A DNA stretch of 64,000 nucleotides from an uncultured Ruminococcus sp. Its GTDB lineage: Bacteria; Bacillota; Clostridia; Oscillospirales; Ruminococcaceae. Location of the stretch: NCBI GenBank assembly GCA_910579955.1, contig CAJTWE010000008.1:28445-92444 (forward strand), in the 5' to 3' direction. Within the stretch, counting starts at the first letter, position 1. Each line of letters opens with the position of its first letter. Of this stretch, positions 8,951-18,241 are shown piece by piece. The notes under the pieces are model-generated. The model did not search any database. It had not been told where the DNA came from and worked only from the letters and a program-made list of their open reading frames with translations. A program made the position numbers and the translations under genes.

Positions 8951-9187
8951 TTAGTCTGCTACGTATGGCAGCAGTGCAACGTGTCTTGCTCTCTTGATAG
9001 CAGAGGTCAGTTCACGCTGGTGATATGCACAAGTGCTTGTAACTCTTCTTGGAAGAATCTTTGCACGCTCAGTCATGCACTTCTTAAGCTTAGCAACATC
9101 TTTATAGTCGATTCTCTCTGCACGATCTGCACAGAACATGCAAACCTTTTTACGAGAACGCTTATTGTTTCTTGGTGCTCTTTCCAT
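8951..9187 (-). CDS. rpsR: 30S ribosomal protein bS18
   Basis: 78 residues, the normal bS18 size. It carries the family core ILPRRVTSTCAYHQRELTSA and the N-terminal pair VCMFC. With the later Cys residues, the pair marks the zinc-binding (C+) form. bS18 binds bS6 on the platform of the small subunit. It is the last gene of the conserved rpsF-ssb-rpsR operon. The RBS AGGAGG lies 9 bases before the start. Confidence 0.97.
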   Translation of the reverse strand: MERAPRNNKRSRKKVCMFCADRAERIDYKDVAKLKKCMTERAKILPRRVTSTCAYHQRELTSAIKRARHVALLPYVAD

Positions 9188-9221
9188 TTTCTATGTCCTC
9201 CTATCTAACGATATTTTAGAA

Positions 9222-9728
9222 TTAGAAAGGAACTTCTCCATCGCTGAGAATTTCTTCAAAATCTCCGAGATCTCCAAGCTGAACAGCCGGCTGAGGAGCT
9301 GCCTGTGGTGCAGGCGCTGGGGCTGACGGCTGAGAATAAGACGGCTGCTGATAAGTTGCCTGATAGTTATTATTTGGCTGACCATAGCCGCCACTCTGAG
9401 CAGCATTCTTGCTTTCGCCGAAGCTTACATTATCAGCCTGAACATCCATAGTATAATGCTTTACACCATTCTGGTCAGTCCAGTCATTATTTCTAAGGCT
9501 GCCTTCTACAATGATCATGCTGCCCTTATGGAAATAACGATTTACAAATTCAGCAGTCTGTCTCCAGCATGTAACATTTATAAAATCAGCTTCACGCTCA
9601 CCTGTCTGCTTATTTGCAAACTGGCGATTTACAGCCACTCTAATTCTACAAGTTGCAACACCGCTTGGAGTCTGACGAAATTCAGGATCAGCACAAAGTC
9701 TGCCCATCAAAATAACTTTATTCAGCAT
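9222..9728 (-). CDS. ssb: Single-stranded DNA-binding protein
   Basis: 168 residues. Residues 1-105 form the OB fold (MLNKVILMGRL, DFINVTCWRQTAEFV, GSLRNNDW). Next is a Gln/Pro/Ala-rich flexible tail, then the acidic tip ending GEVPF, which recruits repair and replication partners. It lies between rpsF and rpsR, as in most Firmicutes. Confidence 0.96.
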   Translation of the reverse strand: MLNKVILMGRLCADPEFRQTPSGVATCRIRVAVNRQFANKQTGEREADFINVTCWRQTAEFVNRYFHKGSMIIVEGSLRNNDWTDQNGVKHYTMDVQADNVSFGESKNAAQSGGYGQPNNNYQATYQQPSYSQPSAPAPAPQAAPQPAVQLGDLGDFEEILSDGEVPF

Positions 9729-9759
9729 ATCCGTTCCTTTCTGTTAATTTCACATTTAC

Positions 9760-10053
9760 TTATGCAGCAACGGTTACCAGGAATCTCAGTACACCGTCTG
9801 TAATGTTCATTACACGCTCAAGCTCAGCCGGGAAATCCGGTGCGCATGTGAATGTGTACAGTGCATAATAACCGTCTGGTTCATCATTGATTGGGTATGC
9901 CAGCTTACGCTTGCCCCATTCATCAATATTCTCCAGTGTAGCTGATTCTTCGATCTTAGCCTTAAACTTAGCTACCAGATCCTTAACAGCTTCTTCACCG
10001 TTTGCCAGGCTGTATACAGCCATCAGCTCGTACTTTTCAATCTTCTTTGCCAT
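9760..10053 (-). CDS. rpsF: 30S ribosomal protein bS6
   Basis: 97 residues with the bS6 pattern: KYELMAVYSL at the start, the strand WGKRKLAYPINDEPDGYYAL, and VMNITDGVLRFLVT at the end. First gene of rpsF-ssb-rpsR. A strong promoter and a short leader with a 7-bp hairpin (GTTTGCG/CGCAGAC, about 10080-10102) precede it. In many bacteria the bS6-bS18 complex represses this operon through its leader; whether this hairpin does so is inference. Confidence 0.97.
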   Translation of the reverse strand: MAKKIEKYELMAVYSLANGEEAVKDLVAKFKAKIEESATLENIDEWGKRKLAYPINDEPDGYYALYTFTCAPDFPAELERVMNITDGVLRFLVTVAA

Positions 10054-10116
10054 TTCAAATACACCTCCCTTTGGATTTCGTCTGCGTTTTTATGCGCAAA
10101 CAAGGATAACATATCT

Positions 10117-10145
10117 ATTTTACCACGTCAGGCTATTCTTGTCAA
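10117..10145 (-). promoter_or_regulatory. Promoter of rpsF-ssb-rpsR
   Basis: TTGACA, 17 bases, TAAAAT on the minus strand, about 65 bases before rpsF. Confidence 0.75.
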
Positions 10146-10164
10146 GCCTTTTTCTGGATTTTTT

Positions 10165-10201
10165 AAAAAAACGCTCCGATATTATAACCGAAGCGTTTTT
10201 A
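10165..10201 (-). terminator. Terminator of the BspA-like dockerin gene
   Basis: AAAAACGCTTCGG pairs with TCGGAGCGTTTTT and is followed by TTTTTT on the minus strand. It lies just upstream of the rpsF promoter. Confidence 0.85.
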
Positions 10202-10206
10202 ACACG

Positions 10207-11019
10207 TTACTTTTGAAGAATGGCTTCCCAATCAGTACTAAGCCCTGCAATACTATTTGCATAGTATTTAAGAACTACTGTAGCGTCATCTATACCTATA
10301 ATACCATCACGGCTTATATCAGCAGCATCTATACCCTCTTCTGTATTAACCTCAAGCCCTGCGGCAGATTTCGCATACAGTTCAAGAATACTAGCTGCAT
10401 CAGAAATATTTACATCGGAATCGCTGTCCATATCTCCCATTGCATGAAATTTCATGCCATAAACTGACAGATCATCCCATATGGTATCTTTATACCCATA
10501 AAATGTGCAGCTGTATTTCCCAAAAGGATTATCATGGCCTTCCAAAAGCTGTTCAAGCTCTTCCTTGGGCATTTCTCCAAGAGTAGAATCTTTGCCCATT
10601 AGGTCTGTATAAGGAGACATAAATACTTTATCCTGTGCGTCGCTTAAATATCCAAATTCCCAAAAATCAAGCACTGCATCAGAATCCGGCAAACGAATAG
10701 TTTTAAGCTCCGGAAATGACCATACAAAGTCAAAATATGTTATGCCTTCTTCTATAACAATATGTTCAACGAGATTTACAACTCCATCTTCAAGCCACGG
10801 ATAATCAGGCTTTTCATCAAAAAAACCGTAAGCATCCATACTTCCCGTTCCACTAACGGTCATAACACCGTCTGTATCGAGACTTACCCATACATCGTCG
10901 CCCGTGTTCTGGCTGCAAAACACATTAAAAACATTCTCTGCTGCTGTAACCGGCAAAGCCATAGCGGCTGCCACAGCTCCTGCTGTGGCAATGCCCATCA
11001 ATTTTCTCATAGCTTTCAT
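10207..11019 (-). CDS. Secreted dockerin protein with BspA-like leucine-rich domain
   Basis: The start at 11019 is chosen because AAGAAAGGAAAGG lies just upstream; the longer frame lacks a site. The signal peptide covers about residues 1-27 (MKAMRKLMG to VTAAE). The middle has the opening of a BspA-like leucine-rich repeat (VMTVSGTGSM, HIVIEEGITYF, LKTIRLP). The C-terminus is a two-segment dockerin (DSDSDVNISDAASILELYA and DISRDGIIGIDDATVVLKYYA). It is likely a non-catalytic cellulosome component, perhaps a binding module; its ligand cannot be inferred. It has its own promoter and terminator. Confidence 0.8.
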   Translation of the reverse strand: MKAMRKLMGIATAGAVAAAMALPVTAAENVFNVFCSQNTGDDVWVSLDTDGVMTVSGTGSMDAYGFFDEKPDYPWLEDGVVNLVEHIVIEEGITYFDFVWSFPELKTIRLPDSDAVLDFWEFGYLSDAQDKVFMSPYTDLMGKDSTLGEMPKEELEQLLEGHDNPFGKYSCTFYGYKDTIWDDLSVYGMKFHAMGDMDSDSDVNISDAASILELYAKSAAGLEVNTEEGIDAADISRDGIIGIDDATVVLKYYANSIAGLSTDWEAILQK

Positions 11020-11107
11020 AACAATAACCTTTCCTTTCTTAATATAATCTTTCTTCATTTTTATAATTTCAAATATATCCCCAATAATATGGAAATTACT
11101 ACAACAT

Positions 11108-11136
11108 ATTATAACACATAATCTTTAAATTGTCAA
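11108..11136 (-). promoter_or_regulatory. Promoter of the BspA-like dockerin gene
   Basis: TTGACA, 17 bases, TATAAT on the minus strand, a full consensus match. Confidence 0.75.
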
Positions 11137-11139
11137 CAT

Positions 11140-11192
11140 AAAAAAAGAAAACAATGACTCTTGTTTTCCTCTAACAAAAGCCATTGTTTTTC
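11140..11192 (-). terminator. Terminator of the GH9 gene
   Basis: A long stem (AAACAATGGCTTTTGTT with AACAAGAGTCATTGTTT) is followed by CTTTTTTT on the minus strand. Confidence 0.85.
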
Positions 11193-11205
11193 ATTATTAT
11201 TATTT

Positions 11206-13818
11206 TTATTTACTGCGTCTGTGCTTTACGATTTTAAATATAAATACTTCTATAACTATAATAAGCGCCAATACAGCTGTAAGTATAAGCACTATTTTCA
11301 GCGGGAAGCCCTCACTTGTTCCCGAACCGAACGAAGAACTGTTAGACGAACCATCGTATGTATTTGGAGACGGAGTATTCTGAGCTTTTTCAGAATCAGG
11401 TGTAGCCGCACTTACTGCGCCTGCAACAATTCCGCCATTTTCTTCACAGAGAAACGCTGCCAGCCATGCCAGAGGTGCATTCCAGTTGATAGTACACTCA
11501 TTTACAGACCATGCTTCAACATTATCAAGATAGCACTTAGCCGGTGCTATTGTACCCTTTATCCATCCGCTGCCCATTACCCACGGATCTTGCATACCTG
11601 AATTAGGTCCGCCTACGAGAACTCCGGCAGGCGCTTTAGGAAAGCCTTCAACTGCCTGAGCACACCAATAACGATGATGTGGGTTTTCTACTGCGTGTGC
11701 GCCGTATCCTGTTACATAGCTGTAATCCATAGGGTTACGTCCAAGAAGATAATCGGCAGCACTTATAACGCCGTTCATATATTTAGCGTCTCCTGTAAGA
11801 TCAAAAGCTGCTGCAATTATAATTGCATTATCTGCAATAAATGAGTTTGAACCCCAGACATAGCCCACTGTTTCGTCGTTATAGCTAAGCTTGCTCTGAC
11901 CATATGGCTGACCATAGCCCTGAATATCTTCCATGCTAAGATACGTATCTGCCGCAGCTGCAAATGCACCTTCAAGAGCAGAGGCATCTTCATTTATACA
12001 AGCTGTATCAAGCGCAAGAGTAAGGTTTCCAAGCGCTGCTGTATTGCCCCAATCAAAGCTTCCGACTACTCCGTTTGTTTCACCGTTTGTAAGGCTTGTA
12101 GGAATATTCAGATACCACTCTGACGCTTTCATATCATCAAGATAATTAGTCTTGCCTGTTGTACGATAAAGCTCACAGGCAGCCCAGTAGAATTCATCTT
12201 CTACATTATCATCGCCATAAGCACCGCCGCCTATGGACTGATCGAGAGGTGCATACATAGCAGGATGTGCTTTTGCGGCCTCATAAGCCTTTTCGGCTGC
12301 TTCCAGACACTGCATAGCAAATTGAGTATCTATATTCTGCCAGATACGTGCAGCCTGTGCGCAGGCTGCTGCAAGATTAAGAGTTGCAGCCGTCGTCGGA
12401 GGTTTTATAATACGCTCCTCAGCATCATCAGCAGGTGCAAGACCAAGAGCAGTCCACTTTATATCATGCACCTTATGATACGCCATGCCCTCATTTTCGC
12501 CGCTTTGTACCATCATTTTAAGCATCCACTCTATCTCATAGCGAGCTTCATCAAGAAGATCCGGATAGCTGTTTGCATTTTCAGGAATGTTCATAGTACC
12601 ATCCGCATATGCTGATTCCGTACCTTTTTTAACCGCTCTTTCGTACTGATTCTGCATAAGCCACACGGAAACGCCGCCATTTACAACATATTTTCCGTGA
12701 TCTCCTGCATCATACCAGCCGCCTGTTACATCCTGCGTACCGCCATTACTATTCAGATCATTCCAATCAGTTGTGATACGTGCCACATCGCTTGCATGAC
12801 CTGCTGCTCTTGCAAGTGAGGCAGCGTCACCTGAAGTGATATAAGTACTATCAATTGCAATGCCGCTTCTGTTTTGATAGAAGTAATTAAGCGCATCGTA
12901 AAGCATACCGGAATATGTATCAGTACCGCCTATAGTAAATTCACGGCTGACTGAATCACCTGCTTTAAGCGTATATGTTCCGGCATCTTTAAAATCAGAA
13001 AAATTAAGTATCTGTACAGAATCGCCCGAATCCGCATCTATTCCCATAGGATATGACTCACCGGTATAAACTTCACTGCCGTTTAAGTCCATTACCGAGA
13101 AGCTCACTTTTTCTTCGTTCTCAGTAATCAATGTAGCTTTCTTGGCAGCTTCCTGAAAATATCCCACCTGATTTGTTACTATAGCCGCCCTGTTCCATTC
13201 CTCAGGTGCGACATAATCGTATTCATCACTGTTTGTGCAAACAAGAGACATATTGTCAAATGTAAAAACAGTTCCATCCGGTACACTTTCGCCGCCGATA
13301 TGGAAAGCCCATTCTACCTCAGCTGTTCTATTAGCAGTAAATGTTCCCTTTACAGATTCTGTTTGACCGGCAGTCAGCTGTTTTACGTCCCAGAAACCTT
13401 CAAACGATCCATCATCAGGATTACCGTGCCAATCCTCAGTAAAAGGCTCTGCCATATCACCTATCTTTGTATAGTAAGTACAGTTATTGCTTGCTGTAAT
13501 GTCGAAAGACACCTCATAAGTACAGCCCTGTGAAAGAGTAAGTCCTCTATGTCTGAACTGACAATCCCATCTATCTTCGCCGCCCTTTGATGCACCACCG
13601 GCATTTACGATGGTTATAACATATTGTCCATCCTTTATTTCAAAATCCATTTCGCCCGGTGCTGATTCGCATACATGCCACGGCAAGCCTACACCGCTTG
13701 AAAAATCAGTTTGTCCAAGCTGCTGACCAGCATAAGCTGTAATATTTGTACACACAAGACTGGCACTGAAAATCGCAGCCATGACCGCTCCAGCGATCTT
13801 TTGTCCTTTATTTTTCAT
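11206..13818 (-). CDS. GH9 cellulase with CBM4-like module, C-terminally membrane-anchored
   Basis: 870 residues. Order: signal peptide (1-30), a CBM4-like beta-sandwich (about 33-205), an Ig-like CelD_N module (about 212-298), and a GH9 catalytic domain (about 300-800). GH9 motifs are visible: the catalytic Asp region YDAGDHGKYVVNGG, ENPHHRYW, and DNVEAWSVNECTINWNAPLAWL with the catalytic Glu in NE. A Ser-rich linker follows, then a membrane helix (about 838-862, IVLILTAVLALIIVIEVFIF) and a basic tail KHRRSK. There is no dockerin and no LPXTG motif, so the enzyme should sit in the membrane and cut cellulose or oligosaccharides at the cell surface. This resembles the non-cellulosomal GH9 enzymes of R. 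albus more than a free cellulosomal enzyme. The RBS GGAGAAATAAGTA precedes the ATG. Confidence 0.9.
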   Translation of the reverse strand: MKNKGQKIAGAVMAAIFSASLVCTNITAYAGQQLGQTDFSSGVGLPWHVCESAPGEMDFEIKDGQYVITIVNAGGASKGGEDRWDCQFRHRGLTLSQGCTYEVSFDITASNNCTYYTKIGDMAEPFTEDWHGNPDDGSFEGFWDVKQLTAGQTESVKGTFTANRTAEVEWAFHIGGESVPDGTVFTFDNMSLVCTNSDEYDYVAPEEWNRAAIVTNQVGYFQEAAKKATLITENEEKVSFSVMDLNGSEVYTGESYPMGIDADSGDSVQILNFSDFKDAGTYTLKAGDSVSREFTIGGTDTYSGMLYDALNYFYQNRSGIAIDSTYITSGDAASLARAAGHASDVARITTDWNDLNSNGGTQDVTGGWYDAGDHGKYVVNGGVSVWLMQNQYERAVKKGTESAYADGTMNIPENANSYPDLLDEARYEIEWMLKMMVQSGENEGMAYHKVHDIKWTALGLAPADDAEERIIKPPTTAATLNLAAACAQAARIWQNIDTQFAMQCLEAAEKAYEAAKAHPAMYAPLDQSIGGGAYGDDNVEDEFYWAACELYRTTGKTNYLDDMKASEWYLNIPTSLTNGETNGVVGSFDWGNTAALGNLTLALDTACINEDASALEGAFAAAADTYLSMEDIQGYGQPYGQSKLSYNDETVGYVWGSNSFIADNAIIIAAAFDLTGDAKYMNGVISAADYLLGRNPMDYSYVTGYGAHAVENPHHRYWCAQAVEGFPKAPAGVLVGGPNSGMQDPWVMGSGWIKGTIAPAKCYLDNVEAWSVNECTINWNAPLAWLAAFLCEENGGIVAGAVSAATPDSEKAQNTPSPNTYDGSSNSSSFGSGTSEGFPLKIVLILTAVLALIIVIEVFIFKIVKHRRSK

Positions 13819-13909
13819 TACTTATTTCTCCTTTACATTTTATGCTATGTATGTTATATATAATAAGCTTACAATAATTATATTGCATTTTTTCTGTAAA
13901 ATAAAGTAA

Positions 13910-13921
13910 AAAAGCGCTTTT
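13910..13921. promoter_or_regulatory. Palindrome AAAAGCGCTTTT, possible LacI-family operator
   Basis: A perfect 12-bp palindrome 92 bases before the GH9 start. Its core resembles operators of the LacI/CcpA family, which control sugar genes. No regulator of that family is encoded in the window. Confidence 0.4.
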
Positions 13922-14011
13922 CATATTATATTTGGAGTGATGCACAAAGGCAGCCTTATCTTTTTACTTTTTTCGTGTCAATTAACCACAAGACATTTAA
14001 ACATATAAAAA

Positions 14012-16114
14012 TTATTTCAAAGTAAAAAGCTCATTTTTCATTTCGCACAAATCAAATATGTTAATTACACCATCTTCACAGAGATCTCCTGCCTGTCTGC
14101 AATTTAAATTTCCTGAACATAACAGCCATTTATGCATAGCAACAACATCCGCAATGTTAAACAGACCGTCAGAATTAACATCACCTCTTACCAATAACGG
14201 CGTCCATAATTCGCTCAAATAAGCTTTTCTCTTTTCTATAAAATCACGAACGATTTCTACAGAGCCCATGAAATCTTCACCGCTTGACGCTCCGAATACA
14301 CAGTACTCCTTACCGCCGTACATATGCCATCTTGCATTATTCATCTCAGCTGACGGCAGTATTTCTTCCGCCATACCTATAATTAACGATTGTTCAGAGC
14401 AAATCAGATCATCTAAATATGGTTCAAAACGATCAAAATATATTTCAGCAACACGTTTTTTTATTTCATCCTGCTTATAAAGCTGACCTATCCAGCTGAT
14501 ACCGCAAACAGGACGGTCACTTTCATTATAACCGTTTATCGGAAAACAAGCCACAAAAAGATTATTGGGATTCCATGAAAAACCAATATCTCCATCAGAA
14601 TTGTTTCTGCTTACCAAGAAGTTACTATAAGCCAAATCAAAATCCCATGCAGGTCCGCAATGCAGCTTTCCGTCACCTTTGAGGTCAGAATCTTTCCAAA
14701 GATAAAAGCTTGTTGACGTAGCATCAACATTCATGGAGATTTCCTGCACCAAATATGCAGTTATAAATGAATCGACATCTATATATTCACTGTAATGTTT
14801 ACCTTTTGCGTTATATCCAGTATCAGAATACATCGCATCCTCCATATCCTGAACAAAATTACGAATATACATCACCTGATCACGTGAGGCATATTCAGGA
14901 CCATCTATTTCAATAGCCTGCCCTCTTGATGTTATAAATCCGCTATTTGACTTTACTCCGTATCTGTTCCAAAGTTGAAATTGAAGAAGATAGCCGCCTG
15001 TTATATCATGCGGATTATTTGGAATATCATAATACTTATAGCTGTTTTCCATATATTCGTGCAAATTAGGCGCACCGACAACACAATGTTTATATGTATC
15101 AGGCTTCTTTCTATCAAGCTTTTCCATTTCATCTTCAAGATCTCGTATATTCACACGATTCTTTTGTATCTGCACACGCTCAATGAGCTGGTAAGTACCA
15201 CGATATGAGCCATCTGCATAAAGATCAATAAAAACAGAATCCATTACATATTCCATGCCAGCAGCTCTGCTCATTTTCAATGTGATCTCATTACGAAGCA
15301 TAGAATGATCAAGGTAATTTCCCAACAGTGACCATTTTTTCGCTTCGCCCATTCCATAGAGATTTTCTTTCTTAGGAAGCTTAAAGTTATATGGCTTTTT
15401 TAAGCTGTAATCCCATGAAGAATTACCACGTGCAGTAATCTTCTCAAGGAAACCACTATATTCCGTACCACCATTTTCATTCAGCATCAGTACCGAACCG
15501 GTTTCAATCAAGCCCTTATTTGCATCAAGTGCCTCCAGTCCACCTCTTGATGTTTTAAGATATATACAACCGACATTTGACTGCATTATTTTTAACTTTC
15601 CGCAATAGACATCTCCGGCGTTAACCTCAAACTTATCCTTTTCGCCTAGAAGCGATGTCATTTTGCCAGAAACAACTGATTTACCACTAAGATATAACGG
15701 TTCATTTTCAGTCTCATATGTAATAATAAGTTTATTTCTGTCAACAGTCGCAGGAAGAAAAATATAATGGCAATCTTCCCACTTGCTGTACCACCAATCG
15801 GTATAGTCCAAATCGGTTTTTATTTCTGGAGACATATTGCTTACCCTAAACTTAACAACCGGAGTTTGTGCATACAAATTCGGCTCTGAAGTCTCGTTTT
15901 CATCTTCCGGTGCGCCATATATTGCAGAATTATAATCCTGATCTATATATTCCTGCTCTCTGTCAAAAAATTCTATTTGTTCGGCAAAAGCCTGCATTCC
16001 AAAGCAACAAACATATATGATAAACGCAAGAACTACAGAAACCCATCTTGTCAGCTTTTTAACTCGAGCAGTTACCTTTAACTGTTCAGACTGAAACGGC
16101 ATAATTTTAAACAT
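14012..16114 (-). CDS. CotH-domain protein with C-terminal dockerin
   Basis: About 700 residues. The start at 16114 follows AAGGAATG; a longer frame has no site. There is a membrane or signal segment at about residues 21-45 (WVSVVLAFIIYVCCFGMQAFA). A CotH kinase-like domain spans about 215-560, with ARGNSSWDYSLKKPYNFKLP, SMLRNEITLKMSR, YRGTYQLIERV and the acidic motif GPAWDFDLAYSN. The end is a dockerin (GDVNSDGLFNIADVV, DLCEDGVINIFDLCEM) whose second half carries extra Cys residues. CotH proteins are atypical kinases known from Bacillus spore coats; CotH-dockerin fusions are found in ruminococcal cellulosomes, role unclear. Confidence 0.88.
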   Translation of the reverse strand: MFKIMPFQSEQLKVTARVKKLTRWVSVVLAFIIYVCCFGMQAFAEQIEFFDREQEYIDQDYNSAIYGAPEDENETSEPNLYAQTPVVKFRVSNMSPEIKTDLDYTDWWYSKWEDCHYIFLPATVDRNKLIITYETENEPLYLSGKSVVSGKMTSLLGEKDKFEVNAGDVYCGKLKIMQSNVGCIYLKTSRGGLEALDANKGLIETGSVLMLNENGGTEYSGFLEKITARGNSSWDYSLKKPYNFKLPKKENLYGMGEAKKWSLLGNYLDHSMLRNEITLKMSRAAGMEYVMDSVFIDLYADGSYRGTYQLIERVQIQKNRVNIRDLEDEMEKLDRKKPDTYKHCVVGAPNLHEYMENSYKYYDIPNNPHDITGGYLLQFQLWNRYGVKSNSGFITSRGQAIEIDGPEYASRDQVMYIRNFVQDMEDAMYSDTGYNAKGKHYSEYIDVDSFITAYLVQEISMNVDATSTSFYLWKDSDLKGDGKLHCGPAWDFDLAYSNFLVSRNNSDGDIGFSWNPNNLFVACFPINGYNESDRPVCGISWIGQLYKQDEIKKRVAEIYFDRFEPYLDDLICSEQSLIIGMAEEILPSAEMNNARWHMYGGKEYCVFGASSGEDFMGSVEIVRDFIEKRKAYLSELWTPLLVRGDVNSDGLFNIADVVAMHKWLLCSGNLNCRQAGDLCEDGVINIFDLCEMKNELFTLK

Positions 16115-16320
16115 AATATGTACATTCCTTTCTTGAATAAAAAGGGAAACTACAATATACACTTATTTTCAGTCAGTTTCTTTTAACTATAAAAAAACAA
16201 ACATCACATAAAATAACATCTGACTCCTATTGTACTTGTATTTTTCCCTTTATCCTTTAAATTTTTTCATGTTGCGGCGTTTTGTTTTGTATCCCTTATT
16301 AAAACAAAATGTCCTATTTT

Positions 16321-16366
16321 ATTCATATGCATAAATTTACTGTATGTTTTTACATACAATATGAAT
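16321..16366. repeat. Nested inverted repeat between CotH and acyl-CoA synthetase genes
   Basis: TGTATGT-TTTT-ACATACA (16341-16358) sits inside a second pair, ATTCATAT (16321-16328) and ATATGAAT (16359-16366). It lies in the 450-bp divergent gap, which otherwise shows only AT-rich sequence and the promoter at 16479. It could be an operator. Confidence 0.35.
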
Positions 16367-16478
16367 AACAATCCCCCTCCTTTCCTTCTTGATAACCATT
16401 ATACACAAGCAAGCTTAAACAATTCTTAAACGTTTTAGCAAGTTTTTTCACATATATAAAAACAGTGGATATTATTTC

Positions 16479-16507
16479 TTGACTTTTTATTAAATATATA
16501 GTATACT
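16479..16507 (+). promoter_or_regulatory. Promoter of the acyl-CoA synthetase operon
   Basis: TTGACT, 17 bases, TATACT, 58 bases before the start codon. Confidence 0.75.
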
Positions 16508-16564
16508 AGAAAGTATATACAAAAATTATACTATATATTTTTCTTAGGAAGGACGTGTATATAT

Positions 16565-18232
16565 ATGCTTCTTGATAAATTCTTGCCTCGTATTGATTTT
16601 GACAGCTACGAGGACTTTAAGGAAAATTACAAAGTGAATGTGCCGGAAAACTTCAATTTCGGCTTCGATATTGTAGACGAATGGGCAAAAACAGAGCCTG
16701 AAAAAATGGCTTTGGTTTGGTGCGATGATAACGGTAATGAGAAAAAATTCACGTTCACCGACATTTCGAGACTTTCTAACCAAACTGCCAACTATTTCAA
16801 AAGCATCGGTGTAAAAAAAGGTACTGTTGTAATGCTTATTCTCCGCAGACGCTGGGAATACTGGATATGTGCTACTGCTCTTCATAAAATCGGTGCTATT
16901 CTCATTCCCGGTTCGCTTCAACTTGCTAAAAAAGACCTTGTTTATCGTGGAAACAGTGCGGAGATACACACTATCGTTTGCGTGGATGACCCTTATGTTA
17001 TAGAACAGGTAGAGGCAGCAGAAGGCAGCGTTAAAAGCATTGTAAATAAAATTATCGTTGGACAAAAAAGAGAGGGCTGGAGAAGCTTTTCAGATGAAGC
17101 GTACAACTTCCCTGATGAGTTCCCAAGACCTACCGGTGATGAAGCTACTAAAGCAGAGGATATTGCTCTGGTGTACTTTACGTCCGGTACAACAGGCAAC
17201 CCTAAAATGGTACAGCATAACCACGCTCACCCACTGGGTCATATCGTTACTGCCAAATATTGGCAGCAGGTTCAGGAAAACAAGCTTCATATGAGTGTTT
17301 CCGATTCAGGATGGGCAAAGTTCGGCTGGGGCAAGATCTATGGTCAATGGATTTGCGGTGCGGTTATATTCTGCTATGACTTTAAGAAATTCGTGCCTAC
17401 TAAGCTTATGAAAATGATCGAAACCTATAAAATCACTACATTCTGTGCACCGCCTACAATGTATCGCTTTATGCTGCAAGAGGACGTTTCATCCTATGAT
17501 CTTTCAAGCGTTCAAAATTTCGCTACGGCAGGCGAACCGCTTAACCCGGAAGTTTATAATCAATGGAAAAAGCTTACAGGCAAGGAAATTAGAGAGGGCT
17601 TTGGTCAGACTGAGGGCAGCGTCCTTATCGCTAATTTCCCGTGGATTACTCCAAAGCCGGGCTCAACAGGTAAGCCTTCACCGCTTTATGATATTCATCT
17701 TATAACGGACGACGGAAAAGATGCAATGCCGCATGAAACAGGCAGTCTTACAATATGTAATCTTAACAGATACTATCCAACGGGACTTTTTACAGGATAT
17801 TATAAAAACCCTGAGATGTCAGCCCTTGTTCTTGGCGGCGGTGAATATTGCCCTCATGATGTTTTCAAACCAGATGAGGACGGCTATTACTGGTTTATCG
17901 GACGAAATGACGACGTTATTAAATGCTCCGGATATCGTATCGGACCATTTGAAGTTGAAAGTGCTCTGGTCGCTCACCCAGCCGTTATTGAATGCGCTAT
18001 AACAGCAGCTCCCGATCCGATACGTGGAAACGTTGTAAAGGCTACTATCGTTCTTGCACGTGGATATAAGCCCAGCGATGCACTTACAAAAGAGCTTCAA
18101 GATTTTGTTAAGAAAAATACTGCGCCATATAAATACCCTCGTATCATAGAATACGTTGACGAGCTGCCGAAAACTCTTGGCGGTAAGATCAAACGTGCGC
18201 TCATCCGAAAGGAAAACTTTGATAACAAATAA
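16565..18232 (+). CDS. AMP-forming acyl-CoA synthetase
   Basis: 555 residues of the ANL adenylating superfamily. Motifs: the P-loop YFTSGTTGNPKMVQH (near 214-228), GFGQTEGS (A5), the hinge region YWFIGRNDDVIKCSGYRIGPFEVE (A7-A8) and the catalytic Lys region LPKTLGGKIKR (A10). The length and motifs fit the acetyl- or medium-chain acyl-CoA synthetase group, which activates a carboxylic acid with ATP and CoA. The exact acid is uncertain. The RBS AGGAAGG is good. A lipid kinase gene follows after only 9 bases, which suggests a link to fatty acid or lipid metabolism. Confidence 0.88.
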   Translation: MLLDKFLPRIDFDSYEDFKENYKVNVPENFNFGFDIVDEWAKTEPEKMALVWCDDNGNEKKFTFTDISRLSNQTANYFKSIGVKKGTVVMLILRRRWEYWICATALHKIGAILIPGSLQLAKKDLVYRGNSAEIHTIVCVDDPYVIEQVEAAEGSVKSIVNKIIVGQKREGWRSFSDEAYNFPDEFPRPTGDEATKAEDIALVYFTSGTTGNPKMVQHNHAHPLGHIVTAKYWQQVQENKLHMSVSDSGWAKFGWGKIYGQWICGAVIFCYDFKKFVPTKLMKMIETYKITTFCAPPTMYRFMLQEDVSSYDLSSVQNFATAGEPLNPEVYNQWKKLTGKEIREGFGQTEGSVLIANFPWITPKPGSTGKPSPLYDIHLITDDGKDAMPHETGSLTICNLNRYYPTGLFTGYYKNPEMSALVLGGGEYCPHDVFKPDEDGYYWFIGRNDDVIKCSGYRIGPFEVESALVAHPAVIECAITAAPDPIRGNVVKATIVLARGYKPSDALTKELQDFVKKNTAPYKYPRIIEYVDELPKTLGGKIKRALIRKENFDNK

Positions 18233-18241
18233 AGGTGAGAT

